From contig NZ_CP016614.1 in the NCBI RefSeq assembly GCF_013377255.1, forward strand, positions 141,501 through 205,500: a DNA stretch of 64,000 bases. Reading direction: 5' to 3'. This document shows positions 33,662 to 43,752 of the stretch, piece by piece (positions within the stretch are counted from its first letter, which is position 1; each line of letters opens with the position of its first letter). A model generated the notes under the pieces. The model searched no databases and had not been told where the DNA came from. It was given only the letters and a program-made list of their open reading frames with translations. The DNA is from Mannheimia granulomatis (GTDB lineage: Bacteria; Pseudomonadota; Gammaproteobacteria; Enterobacterales; Pasteurellaceae). Both the position numbers and the translations under genes were made by a program.

Positions 33662-36600
33662 ATGAACAAACTAACAAAAAAATTTAATCTTTCCCATATT
33701 GCTTCAGCTTTGGCAATAACATTTGTCTTACCGGCTTATGCCTCTGTTGTACGTAGCGATGTGGATTATCAATACTTCCGTGATTTTGCTGAAAATAAAG
33801 GCAAATTCACTGTGGGAGCCAGCAATGTGGATATTCAAGATCTACAAGGCAACCACGTTGGTACAATGTTACCAAATATCCCTATGCCTGATTTAAGTGC
33901 CGGTATTCGAAATGCGGGTTACTCTACTTTAATTTCCCCACAATACCTAGTGAGTGTTGCGCATAATACCCCTCACGTTTACAGTAAAATCGAATTTGGT
34001 GCGCCGGGCTATAACCGCGATGCAAACCACTACGCCTATAAAATTGTAGACAGAAACGACCACGAAAAAATAGAGGGTGGGGCAAACTGGGATTATCACA
34101 CGCCGCGATTGAATAAATTAGTGACCGAAGTCGCACCGGCAAAAGTCAGTGATCTTGGTAATAGCAGTACGGTTTATTTGGATAATACACGCTTTACGAT
34201 GTTTGCACGTGCCGGTTCAGGTCGTCAGAATATTCGTGATACCAACAATAAAAATACCCAACTTGCCGGTGCTTATAATTATTTAATCGGTGGTACACCA
34301 CTTGCGGCTATGGAAGATCGTAAAGATAAGCCTTGGCTTGATTTTACAGGTAGTGTTTATGACAACAAATATGGTCCGTTAGTCACTTACTCTACTCCGG
34401 GTGATAGTGGCTCGGCAATTTACGGTTATGATAGCCAAGAAAAACGCTGGGTAGTGGTCGCGGTAACTAACTCCTACGGCGGAATGGAAGGTAAGTTCAA
34501 CCGCACAAGTACGATTCGTACAGACTACCACGAGCGTAAATTTGCTGAAGATATTGCAGGGCAACTGGATAATCAGCAAGCAGGTGCTACATTTGAGTGG
34601 CAGGCAAATGGCAATAACAGCCTTATCCGTACACAAAACAATACGCAACAATTAGCGGTATCATTGGCTGATCGCACAATTAGAGATAATAAATCCTATC
34701 CAAAAGGCAGTGCAGGCGTCATCGAAGTTGAGTTACCGCAAGAGCAAAACGGTAAAACGCTAAACTTTAGCGGTAAAGATGCGACCATCGTACTGAAAAG
34801 TAATATTGATCAAGGTGCGGGCGCATTGAACTTTGATGCAAATGTGACCGTTCGCCCGGAAAATGATCAAACTTGGTTAGGTGCGGGTGTCATTGTCGCT
34901 CCAAACAAACGAGTGACTTGGCAGGTCAAAAACCCACAAGGTGATCGCTTATCTAAATTAGGCGAGGGTACGCTGTATGTAAATGGTCGTGGTGAAAATC
35001 GTGGTGACATTAGCGTAGGTGACGGTACCGTTGTACTCGACCAACAAGCACAAAACGGCAAAAAACAAGCGTTTAATAAAGTAGGGATTGTTAGTGGTCG
35101 TCCGACTGTTGTGTTAAATAGTTAGTGCAGATCAAGTGAACCCGAACAAAATTTATTTTGGTTTCCGTGGTGGACGCTTAGATCTTAATGGCAATAGCTT
35201 AACGTTCAATCGTCTGCAAAATACCGATGAAGGAGCGAGAATTGTTAATAATGCAGCAACATTAACGATTGCACCGACAAAATTGACGGCGGAAGATCTC
35301 AAGTGGGGAGAATGGAATCAAGAAGCCAGCGATATTTATGAGTATATTAATACGCATAGAAATAAACGTACTGACTATTTCCGTTTAACCGGTAAAGCGT
35401 CAGCTTATTTTCCAACCAATGCAAGTAGCAGTGCGGATTGGGAATTTTTATCTCACAATAAAGCTGATGCAGTAAGACAAGTGTTAGCTGAGAAAAATAG
35501 TCGCCCTATCCATCGTACCTTTAACGGTTTTATTGGAGAAACAGACAGCAGCAAACATAATGGCCCGTTGAATATCGTCTATGATCCACAAGCGTCTAGC
35601 CCGTTAGCGACAGCTTCATCGATCACTTGGGGCAAAGGATTAGTGGCAGGTGCGGATATTTATCAATTCACGAATAAACAAGATGGAATCCGTGATTACT
35701 TTATGCTCAAAGGTAATCCAAAGAACCCAACGCCAACTAACCATCAAAGCAATGATGATTGGGAATATTTGTCAAGCAACAGACAGGATGCGATCAACAA
35801 AGTCATTGCACGTAAAAATACACCATTAGAGCAAGAAAAACTTAATAACTTCTATGTGATTTCAGGTGGGTTAAACTTAAACGGCAATGTCACCTTAAAA
35901 GGTGGGAAATTCTTACTTTCCGGTCGCCCGACACCACACGCTTATGATGTAAACAATAAGCAAGATGTGGTCTATGAAAATGACTGGCAAAACCGCCAAT
36001 TCAGTGCAAGCCAAATTGCAGCGAACGGTTGGTCACAACTTTATGTAGGGCGTAATGTATCAAGCGTCACGGCAAACTTAAGTGCAACCGATAATGCTCA
36101 GCTTAACCTTGGTTTTATTAACGGCCAAAGCCCAAGTTGCTACTACTCAGAGTACAGTGGTGTGACAAATTGCACGCAACAAGCGGTGATTTCCGAACAA
36201 AATTTTGCAAATCTGCCAACTACGCAAATTATCGGCAACACGGTATTGCGTAGCAACAGTCAGTTAAATTTAGGTAAAGCACATCTGCAAGGAACAGTTC
36301 AAGCAGATAACGGCACGCAAATGACGTTATCAAATGCGGCAAGTTGGACGAATAACGGCAACAGTACTGTGGGCAATTTACGTTTTGAACAAGGTTCAAG
36401 CATCACGTTAAATGAACAATTTGCGAATGGCGTGCCGGCACGTTTTAACAAATTGATCGTTAATGGTAACTTAACCGGTACAGGTAAAATCAACTATGTG
36501 ACCGATATGGGCTCAGAGCAAGGCGACCATGTTTTAGTAAACGGTGTGGCTGAAGGGCAATTCACCCTGGCGTTACGTAATTCAGGTAACGAAGTGGCTT

Positions 36601-38177
36601 CAGTGAGTCCGGTAAGTTTATTAACTTTAGCGAACGCGGCGCAAAATCAACATAATGTGAATGTCACGTTGGAAAACGGTTATGTGGATTTAGGTGCGTA
36701 CCGTTATATTTTAGCGAACCGCAACTACGACTACCGTTTGTATAACCCGCTGAAGGATGCACAGAACCGCAATACTAGCATTGCGGTGGCGACAAACCAG
36801 CTTGAGACAGCGATTCGTACTGCACAGCAACAGCGTCAAGAGGCTGCACGTTTAGCGACAGAAATCACCAAACAACGCCAAGCTGAGCAGGCTGCAAAAC
36901 AAGCAGCTACCACAGCACAAACAAAGTTGAAAGAAGCGAATGCTGAACTCACTCAGTTACAACAATACGCTAATTATTATGCATATTACTATCCGTCTTA
37001 TGCACGTCAGCTTCAAGGTCAGATCACGACGGCAAAACAAAAAGTAGAGCAAGCTACTGCTGCATTGAATAGTGCTAATGGTAGTGCAAAATCTGCAGCA
37101 GAACGCTTAAAACAAGCTGAACAAGCGGTCGCTTCTGCACAAAATGTTGCAAATCGTACTGAAGCAAGTCTAAGTGAGTTGCGTGCTAATGTAGAAACGG
37201 CAAAAGCCGGCTTAAAAGGTGAAATGTTACAACTTTGCCAAGACAACGGTGCAGCCTGTGACTTAATCCAAATTGCAGACAATGTAGCAGGTACTGCAAT
37301 TAACCAAGGTGACTGGGTAAGCCAATATGCGAATACGGCATTATCTGAGTTATCAGCTCAAGCAAATAGTGCGTTACAAATCGGTAACGGTTTAGATCGC
37401 CAACTATTTACCCATAGCGATAAATTACATGTTTGGAGTAGCTTAGAGCACCAAAAAACTGAGCATAAATCGAATTTATACCGCCCGTATGAGCAACAAA
37501 CCAACTTAACTCAAGTAGGCGTAGAAATGCCATTGGCAAATGGTTTCACTGCAGGTGCGGTATTGTCGAAGAACCACGCAAACGCAGAGTTTGATGAAGG
37601 GGTAAACGGTAAATCTAACTTACTGATGGCAACCTTATACGGTAAATGGCAGTCAGAGAAGGGAACATTTGTGAGCCTTGACGGCAGCTATGGTAAAGCG
37701 AAAAACCGTATTGATTTATTTGGTGAAAACCGCTTTAACCGCCATATTAGTGCAGTTGGTGCAAATATTGGTCATGAATTTGACCTTGCCGGTGTGAAAT
37801 TACAACCGTCTGTAGGTGCACGCTACTATCGTTTAAGTGGCAAGCAATACAACTTAGGTGAAGTGGAAGTGAACAGCCCGACTGCAAACTTTATGACTTA
37901 CCAAGCAGGCGTTAAAGTGAGCAAAGCATTTGCCCTTGCAGACTGGAGAGTTGAGCCAAGCTTAGCGGCACACTATGTTGATGCAAACAGCAAGCACTTA
38001 AATGTTGCAGTAAACGGCAACAATTTTGAGCAACGTTTTGGTCGCTATGTGAAAACCGAAGCAGGTGTTACATTGGCACGTAACCAATGGCAAGTGGCAG
38101 TCAATGCAGGTTTCCTAAAAGGTAACGAAATTCAGAAACAACGCTTTGCAGGCGTGAAAATCGGTTATCAATGGTAA
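33662..38177 (+). pseudogene. Hap/IgA-protease-type autotransporter, frameshifted
   Basis: A large self-secreting S6-family serine protease/adhesin. The start is the ATG at 33662; a TTG at 33602 would only add residues before the signal peptide, which ends near residue 29 (PAYA-SVV). The protease domain has His101 (SVAHNTPH), Asp144 (NWDYHTPRL) and Ser249 (TPGDSGSAIYG), positions close to those of H. influenzae Hap. The passenger is a beta-helix, followed by a Gln/Ala-rich coiled coil and a beta-barrel of about 260 residues ending in YQW. A 4-bp tandem duplication at 35119-35126 gives a stop after residue 487. The second frame then continues intact from about 35127 to 38177. Without the duplication the protein would be about 1,500 residues. 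Surface display is therefore lost unless the reading is corrected. Confidence 0.88.
35119..35126 (+). repeat. 4-bp tandem duplication breaking the autotransporter gene
   Basis: TAGT-TAGT. Removing one unit restores VLNS-ADQVNPN across the junction, matching the NSADQV-type sequence expected for this part of Hap-like proteins. The second unit creates the TAG stop at 35123-35125. Confidence 0.85.
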
Positions 38178-38181
38178 TGTT

Positions 38182-38211
38182 GAAAGGCACCTTTAAGGTG
38201 CCTTTCTTTTT
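38182..38211. terminator. Autotransporter terminator
   Basis: GAAAGGCACC and GGTGCCTTTC pair around a TTTAA-type loop, followed by TTTTTAT. It lies between convergent genes. Confidence 0.88.
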
Positions 38212-38223
38212 ATCTGGAAGTCA

Positions 38224-39081
38224 TTAATATTGAATAAGCGAGAATCTTAAAAAATCCACAAGATGATCTGCCCAATGCATTTCATGGTGGATTTCATTTG
38301 CCATTATCCGTAAGCGGATGTTATCTAAAGGCAATCCGGTGCGAATCAAGGCTTGATAATAGTTAAGCGTACAATCAATGTAGGCTTGATTCATATTGGA
38401 AATAAAGTGCGAGTCTATTTCATCACCTTCATTTGTACCTACTTGAATAAAGACTTTGGTATTTGAATAAAGGGGAGATTGGTGACAGAATCTTAAAAAA
38501 TCAGATTCGCTAAACCAAGAGGCAAGTGAAAATACGCCGAGATGTCCGAAAATATGTGGATAAGCACCGCCTATATACGCAGTAATAATTCCTCCCATTG
38601 AACTGCCGGCAAGCAAAGTATGCTCTCGCTGAAATTTGGTTCGATAGTGAATATCAATGAAAGGTTTGACCGTTTCTACCAGCCATTTGGCATATTCTGC
38701 ACCAAGCCCGCCTGCATTTTGGGTTTCCGGCGTAGAGCCTGTTGTTGTTTTCCAAGGACCATATTCATTTAAACGCTCTTTTCCTGCATTATCAATACCC
38801 ACAATAATTAACTTAGGTAATTCTTGATGAGATTTCAGCGTGGGAATAATTTTCCAAGAGTGTCCGGAGTAAGACTCTTTGCTATAAAACACATTTTGTC
38901 CGTCGTGCATGTATAGCACCGGATAGGTTTGCCACGTCTCATGATGATAGTCTTTCGGTAGCAACACTCGAATACGTCGGTGCTGTTGTAAGTATGGCAC
39001 ATAAAGAAAGTGTTCTTGCATTTCTAAGTAGTGATGGTTGAAAGGTGAGTGTGCCATTTGGTATTTCGTTCCTGTTTCCAT
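38224..39081 (-). CDS. Putative esterase (alpha/beta hydrolase)
   Basis: A 285-residue esterase of the Fes/YieL-like putative esterase family. It has RIRVLLPKDYHHETWQTYPVLYMHDGQNVF at the front, LIIVGIDNAGKERLNEYGPW, the nucleophile elbow AGSSMGGIIT and a likely catalytic His in the HHEMHWADHLVDFL end segment. No signal peptide is present. A later ATG at 39057 (MAHSPF) is possible; neither start has a strong ribosome binding site. It is a monocistronic gene between the autotransporter and yjjI. Substrate not assigned. Confidence 0.82.
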   Translation of the reverse strand: METGTKYQMAHSPFNHHYLEMQEHFLYVPYLQQHRRIRVLLPKDYHHETWQTYPVLYMHDGQNVFYSKESYSGHSWKIIPTLKSHQELPKLIIVGIDNAGKERLNEYGPWKTTTGSTPETQNAGGLGAEYAKWLVETVKPFIDIHYRTKFQREHTLLAGSSMGGIITAYIGGAYPHIFGHLGVFSLASWFSESDFLRFCHQSPLYSNTKVFIQVGTNEGDEIDSHFISNMNQAYIDCTLNYYQALIRTGLPLDNIRLRIMANEIHHEMHWADHLVDFLRFSLIQY

Positions 39082-39226
39082 TAAGTGAGGTAGCTATTTT
39101 ACACAGTAATCTAAGCGGGTGAAACAAGCGGTCATAAAAAGCCAAATTTTTGCAAATTTATGGTGCTGTTATAGCAAAAGTAAGTTAGTTATATTTATTT
39201 TATTCTTAGAAGTCGAACAAAGAAAT

Positions 39227-39242
39227 CGTGATCTAGATCACA
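39227..39242. promoter_or_regulatory. CRP/FNR-type palindrome upstream of yjjI
   Basis: CGTGA-TCTAGA-TCACA matches the CRP consensus at 9 of 10 positions. The overlapping GTGAT-CTAG-ATCAC also fits an FNR box with one mismatch per half. It lies about 64 bp upstream of an oxygen-sensitive glycyl-radical gene. Confidence 0.65.
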
Positions 39243-39305
39243 GTAATTTTAATTTAGCTTCGCTACAATCCTTACTTATGCAAAATCTAGGCAAGGAGAA
39301 AAAAG

Positions 39306-40847
39306 ATGCAAGCTTCATTACAGGACATTCTTGAGGTTGTAAAAGCCAAAAATCTAACTTATCACCAAAAATTAATGAGTTTGGGTAATATCGCCGAACG
39401 GTTGTTTAGCCCGGTTGAGTTATTAGGCTATACAGAGGAAGAGTGGTCTTATATTAACAATCAGATGATTTGTGATCTGTGTGAGGGCTATGCTATTTAC
39501 CGTCCTCGTTATATTTTGCCGGATTATAATGTATATATGCAAAAAGGCTGTAAGTTCTTGGATTTACCGCCACCAACCAATTTAGATGAAGCTTTAGACG
39601 GCTTATTAATGATCTATTCACATGTTCCGTCCATTACCACTTACCCTGTTTATATCGGGCGTTTGGATGCGTTGCTTGATCCGTTTATAACTGATGAAGA
39701 GCAAGATTACATCAAAATTAAACGCTTCCTTAATCATATTGATAAAACCATCGCAGACTCTTTCTGCCATGCCAATATTGGACCTTATGATACCAAAGCC
39801 GGTCGTTTGATTTTAAAAGCAGTGATTGAGCTTGAAAACACGACGCCTAATATGACAATTCGTTATGACAAACAGAAGACCTCGCGAGAGTTTGCCGAAC
39901 TTGCGGCAAAAGCTTGCTTGTTGGTTTCAAAACCTTCTTTTGCTAACGATGCCTACTATCGCCAAGATTTAGGAGATGAATACGGTATTGCAAGTTGCTA
40001 TAACGCGTTACCTGAATGTGGTGGTGCTTATACCTTAACTCGTTTACGTTTAGGTACCATTGGACGAGCTTGTGTAAGTGTAGATGAAATGGTCAATGAA
40101 CTTCTGCCAAAAGTGGCAAAATTAGCCCTTTCTACCATGGATAAACGCCATAAATTCTTAGTAGAAGAAAGCAACTTCTTCGAAAGCAGTTTCTTGGTAG
40201 AAGAAGGGTTTATTAAGCGCACTAACTTCACCGGAATGATTGCCATTGTAGGCTTGGCAGATGCGGTTAACCACCTACTCAAACAAGAAGGTTTAAATGA
40301 AACCTTTGGTCAAAGCAAACGTGGTGATGAGATTGCAACTTTAATTCTGGACAAACTACAAGCAGTGAATAATGCTCATCAAGGTTTATATGTTGAGCGT
40401 ACTAATAACCAGTATTTACTGCATGCCCAAGTGGGTGCAAGCAATCACGCAGAAGATAAAATGAACACGCCTGCCCACCGGATTCGCGTGGGTGAAGAGC
40501 CAACTTTATTGGCGCATTTAAAACAGTCGGCACCGTTCCATAAATATTTCCCGTCCGGTACGGGGGATTTGTTCGCCTTTGACCAAACCTATACCGATCA
40601 TTTAGATGCGGTGGTAGATATTATTGATGGCTCATTTGCTAACGGCTATCGCTACATCACCACCTATCTGAAAAATACCGATTTGATTCGTGTAACAGGC
40701 TATTTAGTGAAGAAAAGTGAGGTAGAGCGTTACCGCAAGGGCGAGGCAGTATTACGTGATACCACATGGTATGGTGCAGGCACCGATGATTGTGCGAAAG
40801 TATTCGACCGTCAATTACGTGACCAAGAAAATGTAAATGCGGGATAG
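39306..40847 (+). CDS. yjjI: Glycyl-radical enzyme YjjI
   Basis: A 513-residue glycyl-radical protein of the YjjI family, whose reaction is unknown. The radical-bearing Gly is in IRVTGYL (about Gly465). The candidate active-site Cys is in YGIASCYNALPECGG. The N-terminal region with LCEGYAIYRPRYILPDYN and the central LVEESNFFESSFLVEEGF block match YjjI. The adjoining yjjW gene, 2 bp downstream, encodes the matching activase. It is unlike anaerobic ribonucleotide reductase or pyruvate formate-lyase in length and motif detail. A CRP/FNR-like palindrome precedes it, consistent with anaerobic or catabolite control. Confidence 0.93.
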   Translation: MQASLQDILEVVKAKNLTYHQKLMSLGNIAERLFSPVELLGYTEEEWSYINNQMICDLCEGYAIYRPRYILPDYNVYMQKGCKFLDLPPPTNLDEALDGLLMIYSHVPSITTYPVYIGRLDALLDPFITDEEQDYIKIKRFLNHIDKTIADSFCHANIGPYDTKAGRLILKAVIELENTTPNMTIRYDKQKTSREFAELAAKACLLVSKPSFANDAYYRQDLGDEYGIASCYNALPECGGAYTLTRLRLGTIGRACVSVDEMVNELLPKVAKLALSTMDKRHKFLVEESNFFESSFLVEEGFIKRTNFTGMIAIVGLADAVNHLLKQEGLNETFGQSKRGDEIATLILDKLQAVNNAHQGLYVERTNNQYLLHAQVGASNHAEDKMNTPAHRIRVGEEPTLLAHLKQSAPFHKYFPSGTGDLFAFDQTYTDHLDAVVDIIDGSFANGYRYITTYLKNTDLIRVTGYLVKKSEVERYRKGEAVLRDTTWYGAGTDDCAKVFDRQLRDQENVNAG

Positions 40848-40849
40848 CG

Positions 40850-41638
40850 ATGACCGCACTTTCAGACATTTTCGTCCCTTTACATCGGATTATCCCGTTC
40901 TCCAATGTTGAGGGACAAGGTAACCGTACCAGCATTTTTTTGCAAGGCTGCAAACTGAATTGTCTCTACTGCCACAACCCGGAAACCATCCCGCGTTATA
41001 CCGAGGAGGCAAAACAGGTGAGCTTGCAATATCTATACGATCAGGTGATGGATGCTGTGCCGTTTATTCGAGGTGTGACGATATCCGGCGGGGAACCGAC
41101 CATTCATCATAAAAAGTTGATTCCGTTGTTTGAAGCGTTGCATAAGCAAGGGTTGACGTGTTATCTCGACAGTAGTGGCTTTTTTGAATATGAAGCAACT
41201 AAGCCGCTTATTGAGGTAACCGATAAATTTTTATTTGATTTAAAAGGTGATGGGATAGGGCTGCAAAGTTTATGTTTTGATCGCAAAAATCAAAGCGGAA
41301 AAGTACCCAAGCAGATTATTCTCTCGGTAAATCATATCAAACCTGAAAATCTTGCCCGTAATTTGCAAAATTTATCGCAATTATTACCGCTTGATAAGGT
41401 GGAAGAGGTACGTTTGGTTTATGTGACCGCGTTTTATGATGCACAGCATTTGATTGAAAAAGTAGCGGAATTGCTTCGCCCTTATCCTGAGGTATTACTC
41501 AAAATTATTCGTGTACATACTAAAGGGGCAAGGGATGAAGAAGGGCTGGCTCCTTTTGTGCCTACAATAGAGCAAACAGATAAACTGGCTGAATTTGCCA
41601 AACAATGCGGAATTCAAAAAATTATCACGATTTATTAA
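40850..41638 (+). CDS. yjjW: Glycyl-radical enzyme activase YjjW
   Basis: A 262-residue radical SAM enzyme that installs the glycyl radical on YjjI. The cluster motif GCKLNCLYCHNPE (C-x3-C-x2-C) is at about residues 33-45, and the SAM-binding GGEPTIHH block follows. It lacks a visible ferredoxin-type insert with extra Cys motifs between the cluster and the GGEP block, which many activases carry. It is the second gene of the yjjIW pair and ends against the convergent ngt gene. Confidence 0.93.
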   Translation: MTALSDIFVPLHRIIPFSNVEGQGNRTSIFLQGCKLNCLYCHNPETIPRYTEEAKQVSLQYLYDQVMDAVPFIRGVTISGGEPTIHHKKLIPLFEALHKQGLTCYLDSSGFFEYEATKPLIEVTDKFLFDLKGDGIGLQSLCFDRKNQSGKVPKQIILSVNHIKPENLARNLQNLSQLLPLDKVEEVRLVYVTAFYDAQHLIEKVAELLRPYPEVLLKIIRVHTKGARDEEGLAPFVPTIEQTDKLAEFAKQCGIQKIITIY

Positions 41639-41708
41639 TGGATAGAGCATTTTGAGTGAGAGTTGGCTGATACAAGCGGTTAAAAAAGCCTGATTTTTTG
41701 CAAAAAAG

Positions 41709-41737
41709 AACCGAGCATTTCTGTTGCTCGGTTTTTC
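41709..41737. terminator. Bidirectional terminator between yjjW and ngt
   Basis: AACCGAGCA (41709-41717) and TGCTCGGTT (41724-41732) form a 9-bp stem flanked by A-rich and T-rich runs. Confidence 0.85.
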
Positions 41738-41745
41738 TGTTTTAA

Positions 41746-43743
41746 TTAAGCTGTTTTAGCAGATGTTTTTGCTTTTTTACTTGGCGTTTTTTCTGCTTTT
41801 TTTGCCTCTTTTTTCACAGGTGGTTTATCGGTAGTTGCCACTTTTCTCGTTTTCTTGGGTTTAGTGGTTTCTGTCTGTGAGTGTGTCGTTGCAATCCACT
41901 CATTCACCTTGGCTAAGAAGATTTGTCCCATTGGGCGAGGGTCACCGGAGAATAAGGTTTGCAATCTATTATTTTCAATAATATAACGGCGAATTGCTAA
42001 ACGTTCCTCATGGTTTTCTGCTAAGCGAATTGCGCAGTTAACGTATTCATCTGCGGTTTGGGTAATTAACCATTCCGGTAAACCTAAGCGTTTAAATAAA
42101 CCTTCATCAATATGTTCATGCACTTCAGGCCCGGTTTTGCAAACGCCTACTAAGCCGAGTGTTACCATATCAATGATGCCATTTGTATTACCAAACGGGA
42201 ACGGGTTGACCATCATATCACAGCGATGTAACACATTCAGATATTCCTCGTAAGGTAAATGAGCATGAGCAGTTGCATCAGAACCTAAGTAACTTTTAAT
42301 AAAGCGTTCTACATAAGGGTGTGTAATACCACTTGATTGGCCTAAGGCAAAATGAAAATGCACTTTCACTTTTGCTCTATCACGGATCGCTTTTAAGGCT
42401 TCAAGGAAATAAGGGTTTAGCTTCATGGTTGTTGATGCAATACCGATATTCACCACTTCCGGTTTTTCACGTAGGTTATAAACGACGGAATTCGGTGCTA
42501 ATGCAGATGGTACATAAGGCAGGGCATCTTTTGGTAAGCGTAATAATTTTTCGCTAAAACACTCCTCAGTCCCTACATAATCATCTTCTACCACAACATA
42601 TTCAATAAAATCAGAATGAGTTGTTGCCGGATGACCGAGTGCCACGGCTTGAATCGGAGCAAAACGGGCATTGCTGGCAAAAATAGTGGTTAAATCCATA
42701 CCGATACTTGGCATATAGAATACTGCAGGACCGTTTTGCTCACAAAGTTCTCTAATAAACCAAAGGCGATCAAATAACGTTCCCTCTTTTGGTGTTTCAT
42801 GGAATTCATCAAAAACAGCACGTCCTGCTTCATCAACTGCTTCACTACCTAAGCCAATCAAATAAAAATGCTCACGAGCAGCAACCATTGAGGTTGAATG
42901 GGTTCGATAAATAGAGTGTGCAGAATGGAAATGCTCTAATAATACCACCATAACAGGTTTGCCGTTACGCTCGCCTAATTGCGTGATTTGTCTGTCTTCC
43001 CAGCCTGCGAATAGTAGATGGCGGCGAATGACCTCGTTTAATGCCCGTTTTACGTCATGTTTGTTTGCTGCTGTATCATAGCTGCAATGCATATAGACAT
43101 CGTGAGAAATCGAATTAGGCAATTTATTCAGATTTTCAATTTGCGCTAATTTAGATGGGAACCACTGCAAAATTGCCGCACGTTTTGAAAATGCTGTTGC
43201 TGTACCAATAAAGCGGGGAGACTGCAGAGCAAAACAAAGCGATGCAGTTAAATCTGGCGATGCTCCCCAAGCAGTATCTAGATTTAATGAGATATTTGAT
43301 TCCGGCAAATATAAAATGCAAAACTTAATCAACGCGGATAAAGTTGCTTCTAAATCTACGGAGTTGATATCGGTGGTGTTTTTATTTTTATTGTATGAAC
43401 GCAAAATATGGTCGGCGTTTACATATGGAGAACTTGCGAAAATCAAGGCGATCCAACGTTGCAGAGTTAAAAAGCGCAAAGCACCGTGCTCTGAAATTTC
43501 CATTGCAGGATCTTCAAATAAACGGGTAATTGCGACTGCCATTCGAGTACAAAAGTAGATCGCTTGCTCCTTTTCTAAATTGTCAAGTTGGCTCGGCGTG
43601 TCAAATTCGATCCCGGAAGTTCCACCGAAGTTGCTATCTAATTTCGAAAGGATAGCTAATAACTCATTACAAGCACCTTCATAATCTTTAGCGGCGACGG
43701 CTTTTTCAAAGCGAATAACGCTAGGCAGTTTTTCTTCTGACAT
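41746..43743 (-). CDS. ngt: Cytoplasmic N-glycosyltransferase (HMW1C-like) with a basic C-terminal tail
   Basis: A 665-residue HMW1C/NGT-type glycosyltransferase (GT41) that transfers glucose from UDP-glucose to Asn in N-X-S/T sequons of adhesins in the cytoplasm. It aligns in blocks with the A. pleuropneumoniae enzyme: the N-terminal all-alpha domain with LDSNFGG and FCTRMA, then HCSYDT, LLEHFHSAHSIYRTHSTSM, FYMPSIGMD, LGHPATTHSDFIEY, the nucleotide-binding IASTTMKLNPYFLEAL block (Lys near residue 440) and NPFPFGNTNGIIDM. The known enzyme is about 620 residues; this one has an extra Lys/Ala/Thr-rich tail of about 44 residues. The gene follows rimO by 9 bp, as in A. pleuropneumoniae, but the agt gene expected beside it is absent. 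Confidence 0.95.
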   Translation of the reverse strand: MSEEKLPSVIRFEKAVAAKDYEGACNELLAILSKLDSNFGGTSGIEFDTPSQLDNLEKEQAIYFCTRMAVAITRLFEDPAMEISEHGALRFLTLQRWIALIFASSPYVNADHILRSYNKNKNTTDINSVDLEATLSALIKFCILYLPESNISLNLDTAWGASPDLTASLCFALQSPRFIGTATAFSKRAAILQWFPSKLAQIENLNKLPNSISHDVYMHCSYDTAANKHDVKRALNEVIRRHLLFAGWEDRQITQLGERNGKPVMVVLLEHFHSAHSIYRTHSTSMVAAREHFYLIGLGSEAVDEAGRAVFDEFHETPKEGTLFDRLWFIRELCEQNGPAVFYMPSIGMDLTTIFASNARFAPIQAVALGHPATTHSDFIEYVVVEDDYVGTEECFSEKLLRLPKDALPYVPSALAPNSVVYNLREKPEVVNIGIASTTMKLNPYFLEALKAIRDRAKVKVHFHFALGQSSGITHPYVERFIKSYLGSDATAHAHLPYEEYLNVLHRCDMMVNPFPFGNTNGIIDMVTLGLVGVCKTGPEVHEHIDEGLFKRLGLPEWLITQTADEYVNCAIRLAENHEERLAIRRYIIENNRLQTLFSGDPRPMGQIFLAKVNEWIATTHSQTETTKPKKTRKVATTDKPPVKKEAKKAEKTPSKKAKTSAKTA
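41749..41880 (-). other. Lys/Ala/Thr-rich tail of the N-glycosyltransferase
   Basis: The last 44 or so codons encode a low-complexity basic segment (KPKKTRK, KKEAKKAEK, PSKKAKTSAKTA) after the family's normal end near WIATTH. It resembles histone H1-like tails and is not part of the catalytic fold. Confidence 0.85.
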
Positions 43744-43752
43744 GATTTGTCC

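Noticed and set aside
35136..38177. Independent second autotransporter gene
   Set aside because: It lacks a signal peptide and protease domain and rejoins the upstream frame exactly when one TAGT unit is removed, so it is the 3' part of one broken gene.
39306..40847. Anaerobic ribonucleotide reductase or pyruvate formate-lyase
   Set aside because: Length and motifs (RVTGY, central ESSFLVEEGF block, yjjW next door) fit YjjI instead; the zinc-site Cys pairs of NrdD are absent.
41749..41880. Basic tail as a frameshift artefact
   Set aside because: The tail is in frame, of consistent Lys/Ala/Thr composition, and ends just before a terminator; no better alternative frame is seen. It still deserves checking in relatives.
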